Shown piece by piece: positions 46,384 to 55,873 of a stretch of DNA of 64,000 bases (its first letter is position 1; the number at the start of each line of letters is the position of its first letter). Source of the DNA: Thalassobaculum litoreum DSM 18839 (GTDB lineage Bacteria; Pseudomonadota; Alphaproteobacteria; Thalassobaculales; Thalassobaculaceae); the NCBI RefSeq assembly GCF_900102465.1, contig NZ_FNBW01000020.1:19632-83631 (forward strand). Reading direction: 5' to 3'. Below the pieces are notes generated by a model. That model was given only the letters and a program-made list of their open reading frames with translations, did not search any database and was not told the origin of the DNA. Made by a program: the position numbers and the translations under genes.

Positions 46384-46510
46384 GCTGGGTCCCGGGCAGC
46401 CCCCGGATCACATCCGGGGTCTCCCGGGTAACGGGGTGAGTATGGCGCTACCGGAATACCGTCATCCCGGCCCGGGCCCGGACATGATCCGGGGGCCGGG
46501 CTGGGACCCA
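46384..46510. repeat. Family A repeat, two facing partial copies
   Basis: GCTGGGTCCCGGGCAGCCCC at 46384 onward and CGTCATCCCGGCCCGGGCCC from 46460 are partial family A elements in opposite orientation, together filling most of the 212-base serC-serA gap. They would fold into a large hairpin in the serC-serA transcript. Confidence 0.7.
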
Positions 46511-46537
46511 AAGGCTGGCACGGAGGGAACGGTTGTC

Positions 46538-47701
46538 CTACGCCGCTTTCGCGAGCTCGGACTTCACCTCGCCCCAGGCCCAGTCGAGCCAGGGCAGCAG
46601 CGCCTCGATATCGGAGGTGTCCACCGTCGCCCCGCCCCAGATCCGCAGACCCGGCGGTGCGTCGCGATAACCGGCGATGTCGTAGCCCGCCCCTTCAGCC
46701 TCGACCAGCGTCGCGATCTTCTTGGCGGCCGCGGCCTGTTCCTCATCGGAGAGGGAGCGGAATGCCGGATCGACGATCGACAGACAGATCGAGGTGCAGG
46801 ACCGGATCGCCTTGTCGGTGGCCAGAAAGCCGACCCATCCGGAGGCCTCCGCCCACCGCTCGATTGCGGCGAGGTTGGCGTTGCACCGGGCCTTCAGGCC
46901 ATCGAGCCCGCCGATCTCCTCGGCCCAGGCCAGGGTATCGAGCGCATCTTCCACCGCCAGCATGGACGGGGTGTTGATGGTCTCGCCCTTGAAGATGCCT
47001 TCGTTCAGCTTGCCGCCCTTGGTCATGCGGAACAGCTTGGGCATCGGCCAGGGCGGCGTGTAGCTCTCAAGCCGCTCGACCGCCCGCGGGCTCAGCACGA
47101 GCATGCCGTGGGCCGCCTCGCCGCCCAGCACCTTCTGCCAGGACCACGTCACCACATCCAGCTTGTCCCAGGGCAGGTCCATGGCGAACGCCGCCGAGGT
47201 GGCGTCGCAGATCGCCAAGCCTTCGCGGCCCGCCGGGATCCAGTCGCCGTTCGGCACGCGGACGCCGGAGGTCGTTCCGTTCCAGGTGAAGACCACGTCA
47301 CGGGAGAAATCCACCTCGGCCAGATCGACGAGCTCGCCATAGGGCGCTTCCAGAACGCGCACGTCGTCGAGCTTGAGCTGCTTGGTCACGTCGGTGACCC
47401 AGCCGGCGCCGAAGCTTTCCCAGGCCAGCATGTCGACGCCACGGGCGCCGAGCATGGACCACAGCACCATCTCGACGGCCCCGGTATCTGAGGCCGGCAC
47501 GATGCCGATGCGGTAGTCGTCGGGAATGCCCAGGATCTTGCGCGACCGGTCGATCACGTCGCCGAGTTTGGCTTTACCGATCTTGGAACGGTGAGACCGC
47601 CCGAGGGCGGCGTCGGAGAGTACAGCGGGGCCCCATCCGGGTCGCTTTGCACACGGTCCGGATGAGAACAATGGTACCCGCGGCAGCTGCTGCGGCTTCA
47701 T
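46538..47701 (-). CDS. serC: Phosphoserine aminotransferase (archaeal/alphaproteobacterial type)
   Basis: 387 residues from the ATG at 47701, preceded by [18 protein letters not shown] opens the protein; [35 protein letters not shown] and [14 protein letters not shown] (with the PLP lysine in SWQK) identify the Methanosarcina-type SerC found in alphaproteobacteria, distinct from E. coli SerC. It converts 3-phosphohydroxypyruvate to phosphoserine. Upstream of serA in the same direction. Confidence 0.95.
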   Translation of the reverse strand: MKPQQLPRVPLFSSGPCAKRPGWGPAVLSDAALGRSHRSKIGKAKLGDVIDRSRKILGIPDDYRIGIVPASDTGAVEMVLWSMLGARGVDMLAWESFGAGWVTDVTKQLKLDDVRVLEAPYGELVDLAEVDFSRDVVFTWNGTTSGVRVPNGDWIPAGREGLAICDATSAAFAMDLPWDKLDVVTWSWQKVLGGEAAHGMLVLSPRAVERLESYTPPWPMPKLFRMTKGGKLNEGIFKGETINTPSMLAVEDALDTLAWAEEIGGLDGLKARCNANLAAIERWAEASGWVGFLATDKAIRSCTSICLSIVDPAFRSLSDEEQAAAAKKIATLVEAEGAGYDIAGYRDAPPGLRIWGGATVDTSDIEALLPWLDWAWGEVKSELAKAA

Positions 47702-47840
47702 GGCTTCATCCTTCAATGTTATCGCTCGTTGGGGAGCGACGGCCCGCCGATGACACTAGGCGGGTTTGTTCACGTGTCAACAGCTCACACGGATGATTTC
47801 TGCAGGGCTCGATCGGATCCGCCAGCGAGTTCCATACGAC

Positions 47841-48070
47841 CTTTATCGATTAATTTATGCAAAGCTACCTTCCGAAAATTCACCCCCGGACAGGTGATCC
47901 AATTCTTAAACCCCAATATTTCTACAAATTTAAGTCACATTATAAGTATCATAAGCTGCATGTTCGATTTGTTTTTCCCATCGAATAACGCTGAAAACCA
48001 AAACTACAACCTAATACTGTATATAAATGAACATTTACATTAGAGCAATAAACACATCATTAATATTTTA
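47841..48070. other. AT-rich island between serC and the chemoreceptor gene
   Basis: By count, 72 of 230 bases are G or C (31 percent). The 517-base divergent gap 47702-48218 must hold promoters for serC (minus) and the chemoreceptor gene (plus). An open frame at 47729-48043 runs through it but has no coding features. Nothing else was recognised here. Confidence 0.7.
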
Positions 48071-48218
48071 AGCCCATAGGTCTCGGCCGAAGAAACTATC
48101 TCTGTTCAACCTACAACCGCTGAAAATCAGCCTAGACCAACCCCGAGCCCATCAAAACAAAAGCACCACAACACTGTGCTTTATCTGATGAAGTCGCTCG
48201 AAATAAGGATGCCGAGCC

Positions 48219-50261
48219 ATGACGACACTCTCTACCGACCGACCGACCGAATCCGTCCGCACGCGTGACTCCCTCCTTTTCAGGATCCTGGCCGCCTTCG
48301 GCTTGGTCATCGCTGTATTCGTCGTGGGTGCGGGCCTCACATTCTTCAACCTGACCCAGATCTCGTCGGACGTGCACAAGTTCGCGGAGATCGCGAGGGA
48401 AGCGGGAAGTGCCGCGAAGATCGAGGCGCAGTTCGCCAAGATGAACGGCCATGCCCGAGAGTACGCAAGTCAGGGCAAGGAAAGCGACGCTGAGGCGGTC
48501 CAGTCTCTCGCCGCGGAAATCCAGAAGGAGATCGAGGATCTCCGGAGCTACGAGATCCCGGCGGAGATCGCCGGGCGCGTCACCGAAATCGAGCAGGCGG
48601 TCGCCCAGTATCAGACCGACTTCGCCGCGGCCGCCGTCCTGGAGCGCGAGTTCAAGCATCTCGTGAACGACCGGATGATCCCGCAGGGTCAGCTTCTCGT
48701 CGAAGACATGGACAAGATGCAGAAGGCGTTCGTGACCACGGGCGATCTGAATGCCGCCCTGAAGGCCGGGACGGCGCGCGAGCATCTGCTGCTGCTGCAA
48801 CTCCATGCCAACAGCCTGGTCGGACACAAGGACACGAGCGTCAAGGAACTGGTGGACCAGGAAATCGCGATCTCCGACGCCGCGCTCGCGGATCTGGAGT
48901 TGCTGGCCCGGACCCCGGACACCGTCGCCCTGCTGGACGAGGTGAAGGGCCTGTTCGCCGACTACCGCGAGGCGGTCGAGACGGCCCATAAGGACGAGGT
49001 CCAGATCCGGAACATCGTCAACGGTCCCCTTCAGGCCAATGCCGACAAGATCGCCGCTGCCACCGAGACCTTCCTGGAAAAGGCAGTGGCGTTGGAAGCC
49101 GCCTTCGAGGAAGACGCGCTGGATCGGATCGTCTGGACCGAGATCGAGGTGGCCGTCGCCAGTCTCATCAGCTTCGCCCTCGGCGGTGTGATCGCCGTGT
49201 TCCTGGGACGCCGGCTTTCCGGCACCGCCATCTCCCTGTCGGCCGTGATGGACAGGCTCGCCAATCAGGACTTGTCCGTTGAGGTTCCTGGTGTCGACCG
49301 CCGCGACGAGTTCGGTCTCATGTCGCGCGCCGTCGAGGTGTTCAAGAAGAGCATGATCCAGAACCGTGAGATGGAGGAGGCCCAGAAGGCCGAGCAACTG
49401 AAGCGCGAGGAACGGGCAAAGCGGATCGAGGAACTGACGGCCGCGTTCGACGCCGGCGTCAGCGAGATGCTGGAGATGGTCTCCTCCGCGACCACCCAGC
49501 TCGACGCATCGGCCCAGTCGATGTCGAGCATCGCCGAACAGACCATGGAACGCTCGACCGCGGTCGCCGGCGCCTCGGAGGAAGCAACCACGAACGTGCA
49601 GACCGTTGCCTCCGCCGCCGAGGAGCTGTCGGCCTCGATCATCGAGATCAGCAACCAGATCAGCGAGTCGACGCGGATCTCGAGAGAGGCTTCCGTCAAG
49701 GCGCAGACCACGAGCGAGGCCGTCGGCGGCCTGGAGACGGCGGCCACCCAGGTCGGCAACATCGTGGACCTGATCAGCGACATCGCCGAACAGACGAACC
49801 TGCTGGCACTGAACGCGACGATCGAGGCGGCTCGTGCCGGGGAGGCCGGCAAAGGCTTCGCCGTGGTGGCGACGGAAGTGAAGTCGCTCGCAGACCAGAC
49901 CGGAAAGGCGACGGTCGAGATCTCCGACAAGGTGGCGCAAATTCAGACCGAGACCGGTCGCGCCGCCGAGGCCATCCGAGAGATCGCCAGCACGGTCCAG
50001 CGTCTCGACGAGATCTCTTCGGCAATCGCGGCCGCCATCGAAGAGCAGTCCTCCGCGACCCAGGAGATCGGCCGCAGCGTCCAGGAGGCTGCCCAGGGAA
50101 CCCAGGAAGTCTCCTCCAACATCGAAGCGGTCAGCTCCGGCGCCCAGGAGACCAGTTCCGCCGCCGCCGAGGTCCGATCGGCGACCAGCGACGTGTCCGG
50201 ACAGAGCGATCGCCTTCGGACCCAGATCGCGCAGTTCCTGTCCGAGGTGAAGGTCGCCTGA
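48219..50261 (+). CDS. Methyl-accepting chemotaxis protein
   Basis: 680 residues: first membrane helix about 19-45 (LLFRILAAFGLVIAVFVVGAG), a long all-helical periplasmic sensor (about 46-305, size compatible with a helical bimodular domain), second membrane helix about 308-330, HAMP about 331-385, and a cytoplasmic signalling domain with the hairpin tip IAEQTNLLALNATIEAARAG (about 521-540). It would signal through CheA/CheW to flagella. No C-terminal CheR/CheB tether pentapeptide is seen. A strong terminator follows. Directly downstream is a dipeptide-type ABC importer, whose binding protein could relate to its ligand. Confidence 0.95.
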   Translation: MTTLSTDRPTESVRTRDSLLFRILAAFGLVIAVFVVGAGLTFFNLTQISSDVHKFAEIAREAGSAAKIEAQFAKMNGHAREYASQGKESDAEAVQSLAAEIQKEIEDLRSYEIPAEIAGRVTEIEQAVAQYQTDFAAAAVLEREFKHLVNDRMIPQGQLLVEDMDKMQKAFVTTGDLNAALKAGTAREHLLLLQLHANSLVGHKDTSVKELVDQEIAISDAALADLELLARTPDTVALLDEVKGLFADYREAVETAHKDEVQIRNIVNGPLQANADKIAAATETFLEKAVALEAAFEEDALDRIVWTEIEVAVASLISFALGGVIAVFLGRRLSGTAISLSAVMDRLANQDLSVEVPGVDRRDEFGLMSRAVEVFKKSMIQNREMEEAQKAEQLKREERAKRIEELTAAFDAGVSEMLEMVSSATTQLDASAQSMSSIAEQTMERSTAVAGASEEATTNVQTVASAAEELSASIIEISNQISESTRISREASVKAQTTSEAVGGLETAATQVGNIVDLISDIAEQTNLLALNATIEAARAGEAGKGFAVVATEVKSLADQTGKATVEISDKVAQIQTETGRAAEAIREIASTVQRLDEISSAIAAAIEEQSSATQEIGRSVQEAAQGTQEVSSNIEAVSSGAQETSSAAAEVRSATSDVSGQSDRLRTQIAQFLSEVKVA

Positions 50262-50290
50262 TCGGGTCTGACGGAAACGACGACAGGTCC

Positions 50291-50334
50291 CGGGCCCGCC
50301 GCAATTCGAATGCGGCGGGCCCGGCTCCGTTTTG
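50291..50334 (+). terminator. Rho-independent terminator after the chemoreceptor gene
   Basis: CGGGCCCGCCGCA (50291-50303), loop ATTCGAA, TGCGGCGGGCCCG (50311-50323): a perfect 13-bp GC stem, followed by GCTCCGTTTT. It separates the chemoreceptor gene from the ABC operon. Confidence 0.85.
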
Positions 50335-50428
50335 CGACATCCCGCACCTGCGAAAAAGCTCTCTGGACTCGGTACCGGATTGCCCTCAGGCTTTGCCTTC
50401 CAAGAAACTCCACCTAAGGAGGGGCTCA

Positions 50429-52036
50429 ATGAACTGGGGACGCATTTTTAGAAAAACCGCGGGGAAGACCGCACTCGCTGCAGCCATCGCGCTGCCCATG
50501 TCGCTCGGCTTGAACGCCACCGCGTCGGCCGAAACCACGCTCCGCGTGGTCATGCACTCGGACCTGAAGATCGTCGACCCGATCTGGACGACGGCCTACA
50601 TGTCCCGCAACTATGGGTACATGGTGTACGACACGCTGTTCGCGATGGACAGCGACACCAACGTCCATCCGCAGATGGTGGACACCTATTCCGTCAGCGA
50701 CGACAAGCTCACCTACACGATGACGCTGCGCGACGGCCTGAAATGGCATGACGGCGCGCCTGTCACCTCCGAAGACTGCATCGCTTCGATCAAGCGCTGG
50801 GGTGCCAAGGATTCGATGGGCCAGAAGCTCCTGGAGTTCGTCGCCGAGTTCAAGGCGGTGGACGACAAGACCTTCGAAATCGTCCTGAAGAAGCCCTACG
50901 GTCTTGTGATCGCCTCGCTCGCCAAGCCGAGCTCCAATGTTCCGTTCATGATGCCGAAGCGCGTCGCGGACACGCCGGCCGCCGACCAGATCACCGACTA
51001 CACCGGCTCCGGCCCGTTCGTCTTCAAGCAGGACGAGTGGAAGCCGGGCGACGTCGCGGTGTTCGAGAAGTTCGACGACTACGTACCGCGCTCCGAGGAG
51101 CCGAGCTGGGCCGCCGGCGGCAAGGTCGTGAACGTCGACCGGGTCGAGTGGGTTTCCATCAAGGACCACCAGACCGCGGTCAACGCCCTGCTGGAAGGCG
51201 AGGTCGACTATCTGGAAGCCCCGCCCACCGATCTGCTGCCGCTGTTCGAGGGCAACGACGACATCACCGCCAAGATCCTGAACCCGCTGGGCAACCAGTA
51301 CATGTTCCGGATGAACTGGCTGCATCCGCCGTTCGACAACGTGAAGCTGCGCCGGGCCGCCCTGATGGCGATCAACCAGGTCGACTTCGTCCAGGCCACC
51401 ATCGGCAATCCTGACTACTACAAGGAATGCCCGGCCATGTTCGTCTGCGGCACGGCCTTCGCCACCGACGCCGGCACCGAGATCGTGGTGAAGTCCGACA
51501 TCGACGGTGCCAAGAAGATGCTCGAGGAAGCCGGCTATGACGGCACCCCCGTGGTGGTGATGCAGTCGACCGACGTCGACGTGCTGAACAACCTCGGTCC
51601 GGTCGCCGCCGACAAGCTGAAGCAGGCCGGCTTCAACGTCGATCTGCAGGCGATGGACTGGCAGACCCTGGTCGCCCGCCGGGCGAAGAAGGAGCCGCCG
51701 TCCGAAGGGGGCTGGAACGTCTTCCTGACGTCCTGGACCGCCGCCGACATCCTGAACCCGATCTCCGCCGCCGGCTTCAACGCCGGGTGCGACAAGGCCT
51801 GGTTCGGCTGGCCCTGCGACGCGAAGATGGAGGAACTCCGCGAGGCGTTCGCCACCGAGACCGACGAGGGCAAGCAGAAGGCGATCGCGGAAGACATTCA
51901 GGAGCGCGCCATGGAAATCGGCACCCACGCCCATGCGGGTCAGTGGTACCAGGTCCCGGCGTGGCGGAGCGACAAGCTGAGCGGTGTGCTCGGCGGCCCG
52001 TTCCCGATCTTCTGGAACATCGCCAAGTCCGAATAG
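50429..52036 (+). CDS. ABC importer substrate-binding protein (SBP_bac_5, peptide/opine type)
   Basis: 535 residues from the ATG at 50429, which has a strong AAGGAGG upstream. A signal peptide (KTALAAAIALPMSLGLNATASA) leads into the family 5 extracellular solute-binding fold: MVYDTLFAMDSDTNVHPQMVDTYSVSDDKLTYTMTLRDGLKWHDGAPVTSED is typical (read in residues 60-115). No lipobox cysteine, so it is a soluble periplasmic protein. First gene of the five-domain importer operon 50429-55616. Ligand may be a di/oligopeptide, opine or similar. Confidence 0.95.
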   Translation: MNWGRIFRKTAGKTALAAAIALPMSLGLNATASAETTLRVVMHSDLKIVDPIWTTAYMSRNYGYMVYDTLFAMDSDTNVHPQMVDTYSVSDDKLTYTMTLRDGLKWHDGAPVTSEDCIASIKRWGAKDSMGQKLLEFVAEFKAVDDKTFEIVLKKPYGLVIASLAKPSSNVPFMMPKRVADTPAADQITDYTGSGPFVFKQDEWKPGDVAVFEKFDDYVPRSEEPSWAAGGKVVNVDRVEWVSIKDHQTAVNALLEGEVDYLEAPPTDLLPLFEGNDDITAKILNPLGNQYMFRMNWLHPPFDNVKLRRAALMAINQVDFVQATIGNPDYYKECPAMFVCGTAFATDAGTEIVVKSDIDGAKKMLEEAGYDGTPVVVMQSTDVDVLNNLGPVAADKLKQAGFNVDLQAMDWQTLVARRAKKEPPSEGGWNVFLTSWTAADILNPISAAGFNAGCDKAWFGWPCDAKMEELREAFATETDEGKQKAIAEDIQERAMEIGTHAHAGQWYQVPAWRSDKLSGVLGGPFPIFWNIAKSE

Positions 52037-52089
52037 GGACGCGGCGGTCCGTCTCCTGACGCTACCTGACGCTGGAGCCATAACCGCAT

Positions 52090-53031
52090 ATGTTCGGATT
52101 CATCATCCAACGTCTGCTCGCCACCATCCCGGTCCTCGGGATGGTGGCGGTCTTCGTGTTCCTAATGCTGCGGCTCACCCCGGGCGATCCCGCGGCGGTC
52201 CTGGCCGGCGACAACGGCTCGCCCGAACAGGTCGCCGAGATCCGCGAAAGCCTCGGCCTGAACGAACCGCTGGTGGTCCAGCTCGGCATCTGGATCGGGA
52301 ACATCCTGCAGGGCGATTTCGGCCAGTCCTACTTCTTCAAGAAGGACGTCGCCGAACTCATCCTGCTGCGGGTTGAGCCCACGCTGGCCCTGGCGACCAC
52401 CACCCTGATCTTCACCATCATGGTGGCCGTCCCGATCGGCGTCATCGCCGCCTACAAGCACGGCACCTGGATCGACCGGGCGGTCATGGCCTTCTCTGTG
52501 GCCGGCTTCTCCATCCCGGTCTTCGTGCTGGGCTACATCCTGATCTACCTGTTCGCCATGCAGATCGACCTGTTCCCGGTGCAGGGATACAAATCGATCA
52601 CCGACGGCTTCTGGCCGTTCCTGCACCGCCTGATCCTGCCCAGCATCACCCTCAGCGTGATCTACATCGCGCTGATCGCCCGCATCACCCGGGCCAGCGT
52701 GCTGGAGGTCCTGGGCGAGGACTATATCCGCACCGCCTACGCCAAGGGGCTGACGCCCAACGCCGTACTGCTCAAGCACGCGCTGCGCAACGCGGCGGTG
52801 CCCATCGTCACCGTGATCGGCATCGGCATCGCCCTGCTGATCGGCGGCGTGGTGGTGACGGAGAGCGTCTACAACATCCCCGGCCTCGGCCGCCTGACCG
52901 TGGACGCCGTACTCGGCCGCGACTATCCGACGATCCAGGCGATCATCATGGTGTTCTCGTTCGTCTACGTGATGATCAACCTGCTGGTCGATCTTACCTA
53001 CAGCCTGCTTGACCCGAGGATCCGCTATTGA
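52090..53031 (+). CDS. ABC importer permease (DppB-like)
   Basis: 313 residues with six membrane helices, starting MFGFIIQRLLATIPVLGMVAVFVFLML, and the permease signature EDYIRTAYAKGLTPNAVLLKHALRNA (EAA loop) that contacts the ATPase. RLTPGDPAAVLAG and GGVVVTESVYNIPGLGRL are typical of DppB. The stop overlaps the next start. Confidence 0.95.
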   Translation: MFGFIIQRLLATIPVLGMVAVFVFLMLRLTPGDPAAVLAGDNGSPEQVAEIRESLGLNEPLVVQLGIWIGNILQGDFGQSYFFKKDVAELILLRVEPTLALATTTLIFTIMVAVPIGVIAAYKHGTWIDRAVMAFSVAGFSIPVFVLGYILIYLFAMQIDLFPVQGYKSITDGFWPFLHRLILPSITLSVIYIALIARITRASVLEVLGEDYIRTAYAKGLTPNAVLLKHALRNAAVPIVTVIGIGIALLIGGVVVTESVYNIPGLGRLTVDAVLGRDYPTIQAIIMVFSFVYVMINLLVDLTYSLLDPRIRY

Positions 53032-53963
53032 CCGAGGGCACGGAAAATCTCGTCGACTCCGCCGCCTCGGCGGACGCGGCCTCGCGCCGGGCGACCGTCT
53101 GGGAACAGCTCGTCCGCAACCCCAGCGTCATGTTCGGCGCCATCGTCCTCGGCCTGATGGTCCTGATGGCGCTCTGCGCGCCGCTGCTCGACACCATGGA
53201 TCCGAGTTCGATCGATCCGGCCTGGCGCAATAAGAACCCGGGCGTGGAGCATCTGAAGACCTTCTCCGACGGCACCGAGCGGGAATGGACCTACCGCATG
53301 GGCACCGACACGCTCGGCCGCGACACCTATAGCCGGGTGATCTACGGCGCCCGCGTCTCGCTCGCCGTCGGGATCGTGGTGGCGGTGCTGTCGCTCGCCA
53401 TCGGTCTGGTGATCGGCCTGGTCTCCGGCTACATCCGCTGGCTCGACACCATCGTCATGCGGGTGATGGACGGGCTGATGGCGATCCCCGGCATCCTGCT
53501 CGCCATCGCCCTGGTGTCGCTCGCCGATGCCGGGCTGGTGACGGTGATCCTGGCGATCACCATCCCGGAGATCCCCCGCGTGGTGCGGCTGGTGCGCTCC
53601 ATCGTGCTGTCGATCCGCGAGGAACCCTATGTGGAGGCGGCGATCTCCGTCGGCACCCGGGTGCCGCTGATCCTGATCCGGCACGTGCTGCCGAACACCA
53701 TCGCGCCGCTGATCGTCCAGGGCACCTATATCTGTGCCTCGGCGATCCTGGTGGAGGCGATCCTGAGCTTCCTGGGTGTGGGCATCCCGCCGGAAACGCC
53801 GACCTGGGGGAACATCATGGCCGAGGGACGGCTGCTGTTCCGCGTCTACCCGCACAACATCATGTTCCCGGGCATCTTCCTGGCGATCACGGTGCTGGCG
53901 GTGAACATGCTCGGCGACGGGCTGCGCGACACGCTCGATCCCCGCATGCGCAAGCGGCTGTAG
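53028..53963 (+). CDS. ABC importer permease (DppC-like)
   Basis: 311 residues from a TTG start overlapping the previous stop (TTGA), consistent with coupled translation. Features: the N-terminal OppC-type segment with one helix (VMFGAIVLGLMVLMALCAPLLD), GTDTLGRDTYSRVIYGARVSLAVG, five further helices, and the EAA loop VEAAISVGTRVPLILIRHVLPN. Partner of DppB-like permease. Confidence 0.94.
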   Translation: MTEGTENLVDSAASADAASRRATVWEQLVRNPSVMFGAIVLGLMVLMALCAPLLDTMDPSSIDPAWRNKNPGVEHLKTFSDGTEREWTYRMGTDTLGRDTYSRVIYGARVSLAVGIVVAVLSLAIGLVIGLVSGYIRWLDTIVMRVMDGLMAIPGILLAIALVSLADAGLVTVILAITIPEIPRVVRLVRSIVLSIREEPYVEAAISVGTRVPLILIRHVLPNTIAPLIVQGTYICASAILVEAILSFLGVGIPPETPTWGNIMAEGRLLFRVYPHNIMFPGIFLAITVLAVNMLGDGLRDTLDPRMRKRL

Positions 53964-53966
53964 ACC

Positions 53967-55616
53967 ATGACAGATCAGACCAGCACCCCGCCGATCCTGG
54001 AGATCGACAACCTCACCGTCGATCTGCCGGACGGCAACGACCGCCGGCATGCGGTGGACGGCGTCTCCATCTCCGTCGGTCCGCGCGAGATCGTCTGCCT
54101 CGTCGGCGAGTCCGGCTCCGGCAAGTCGGTCACCGCGTTCAGCGTGATGGGGCTGCTGCCGAAGGGCCAGCTCACGCCCAGCGGCGGCGCCATCCGGCTG
54201 ATGGGCGAGAACGTGTTGGAGGCCAGCGACGAGCGGCTGCGCGAGCTGCGGGGCGCCCGCATGTCTATGATCTTCCAGGAGCCGATGACGGCCCTGAACC
54301 CGACCATGACCTGCGGCGACCAGATCGAGGAGGTGCTGACCACCCACACCTCGCTCGACCAGGCAGCGCGCGAGGCCAAGATCCTCGACATCCTGGAGCA
54401 GGTGCAGCTTCCCGACCCGCCGCGCATGGCGGCCTCCTACCCGCACCAGCTGTCCGGCGGCCAGCGTCAGCGCATCATGATCGCCATGGCCCTGGTGCTG
54501 GAGCCGGTGCTGCTGATCGCCGACGAGCCGACCACCGCGCTCGACGTGACGACCCAGGAACAGATCCTCAAGCTGATCAAGGACATCCAGCGGACCCACG
54601 AGACGGCGGTACTGTTCATCACCCACGATTTCGGCGTGGTCGCCGAGATCGCCGACCGGGTCGCGGTGATGCAATGGGGCAAGGTGGTCGAGGAAGGTCC
54701 GGCCGAGGCGGTGCTGAAACGGCCGCACGAGCCCTATACCAAGATGCTGATCGGCGCGGTGCCGAGCTTCACCCCGCATGGCCGCGCGCGGGAGGCCAAG
54801 GCGCCGGTCGTGCTGGCCACCGACGCGCTGTGCAAGACCTACGGCGGCGGCGGGTTCTTCCAGAAGGCGCGGGCCGTCAACGCCGCTCAGGATGTCAGCA
54901 TCGAGGTCCGCCGCGGCGAGACCCTGGGCATCGTCGGCGAATCCGGCTCCGGCAAGTCGACGGTGGCGCGCTGCATCGCCCGGCTGATCGACCCGACCTC
55001 GGGCCATATCTATTTGCACAACGACGACATCGCCCAGGCGTCCCAGACCCGCCTGCGCGCCCTGCGCCGCCGGGTGCAGATCATCTTCCAGGACCCCTAC
55101 CGCTCGCTCAATCCGCGGCGCACCGTCGGCGCCTCCATCGTCGAGGGGCCGATGAACTACGGCATGGGCGCGAAGGAGGCCTACGAGCGCGCCCGCTCGC
55201 TGATGTCCCTGGTCCGCCTCGACCCGGGGGCGCTGGATCGCTTCCCGCACCAGTTCTCCGGCGGCCAGCGCCAGCGCATCTGCATCGCCCGGGCGCTCGC
55301 CATGGAGCCGGACCTGCTGATCGCCGACGAGGCGGTCTCTGCCCTCGACGTCTCGGTGCAGGCGCAGGTGCTGGAACTGCTGGACGACATCCGCCGCCGG
55401 CTCGACCTCGCCATGCTGTTCATCACCCACGACCTGCGCGTCGCCGCCCAGGTCTGCGACACGGTCGCGGTGATGCACCGCGGCCGGGTGGTCGAATACG
55501 GCGAGGCGGCGGAGGTGTTCGGCAACCCGCAACACGACTATACCCGCGCCCTGTTCGCCGCCGCCCCGGGCCGCGGCTTCGACTTCGGCAGTGCGGCTGC
55601 GCTGGCCGCCGGGTGA
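53967..55616 (+). CDS. ABC importer ATPase, fused DppD-DppF type
   Basis: 549 residues with two complete ATPase domains in one chain. First: Walker A GESGSGKS near 48, LSGGQRQR near 163, Walker [14 protein letters not shown] near 183. Second: GESGSGKST near 325, FSGGQRQR near 432, [13 protein letters not shown] near 450. In E. coli these are two proteins (DppD and DppF); fusions are frequent in alphaproteobacteria. It energises the DppB/C-like channel. Last gene of the importer operon. Confidence 0.95.
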   Translation: MTDQTSTPPILEIDNLTVDLPDGNDRRHAVDGVSISVGPREIVCLVGESGSGKSVTAFSVMGLLPKGQLTPSGGAIRLMGENVLEASDERLRELRGARMSMIFQEPMTALNPTMTCGDQIEEVLTTHTSLDQAAREAKILDILEQVQLPDPPRMAASYPHQLSGGQRQRIMIAMALVLEPVLLIADEPTTALDVTTQEQILKLIKDIQRTHETAVLFITHDFGVVAEIADRVAVMQWGKVVEEGPAEAVLKRPHEPYTKMLIGAVPSFTPHGRAREAKAPVVLATDALCKTYGGGGFFQKARAVNAAQDVSIEVRRGETLGIVGESGSGKSTVARCIARLIDPTSGHIYLHNDDIAQASQTRLRALRRRVQIIFQDPYRSLNPRRTVGASIVEGPMNYGMGAKEAYERARSLMSLVRLDPGALDRFPHQFSGGQRQRICIARALAMEPDLLIADEAVSALDVSVQAQVLELLDDIRRRLDLAMLFITHDLRVAAQVCDTVAVMHRGRVVEYGEAAEVFGNPQHDYTRALFAAAPGRGFDFGSAAALAAG

Positions 55617-55699
55617 CCATCGTGGAAGCCGCTGTTCGGAACCCGAGGAGTGGCGCCGCGTTGTATCCGCACTGATGAAATTAATGGGCGGGTATCGAC

Positions 55700-55873
55700 A
55701 TGACGATTCTGCGACTTCTTCTGACCATTCTTTTACCGCCGGTGGGCGTCTTCCTGACGGTCGGCATCGGCGCTCAGTTCTGGATCAACATCCTGCTGAC
55801 CATCTTGGGCTATATCCCCGGCATCGTTCACGGCGTCTGGGTCATTGCCAAGCGAACGCCGTCCGATCCGTGA
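55700..55873 (+). CDS. YqaE/Pmp3-family small membrane protein
   Basis: 57 residues: two membrane helices, ILRLLLTILLPPVGVFLTVG and WINILLTILGYIPGIVHGVW, with the family-diagnostic PP-V-G and LLT-L-GYIPG motifs. The length is normal for the family (about 50-60). YqaE/Pmp3 proteins respond to salt, membrane potential or envelope stress. Its TGA overlaps the GTG start of the next gene (GTGA), so the two are translationally coupled. The frame was too short for a simple ORF list but the match is clear. Confidence 0.93.
   Translation: MTILRLLLTILLPPVGVFLTVGIGAQFWINILLTILGYIPGIVHGVWVIAKRTPSDP

Noticed and set aside
47729..48043. 104-codon open frame in the AT-rich gap
   Set aside because: No RBS, no family resemblance, and codon use unlike the neighbours; it follows from low stop density at its GC-rich start only.
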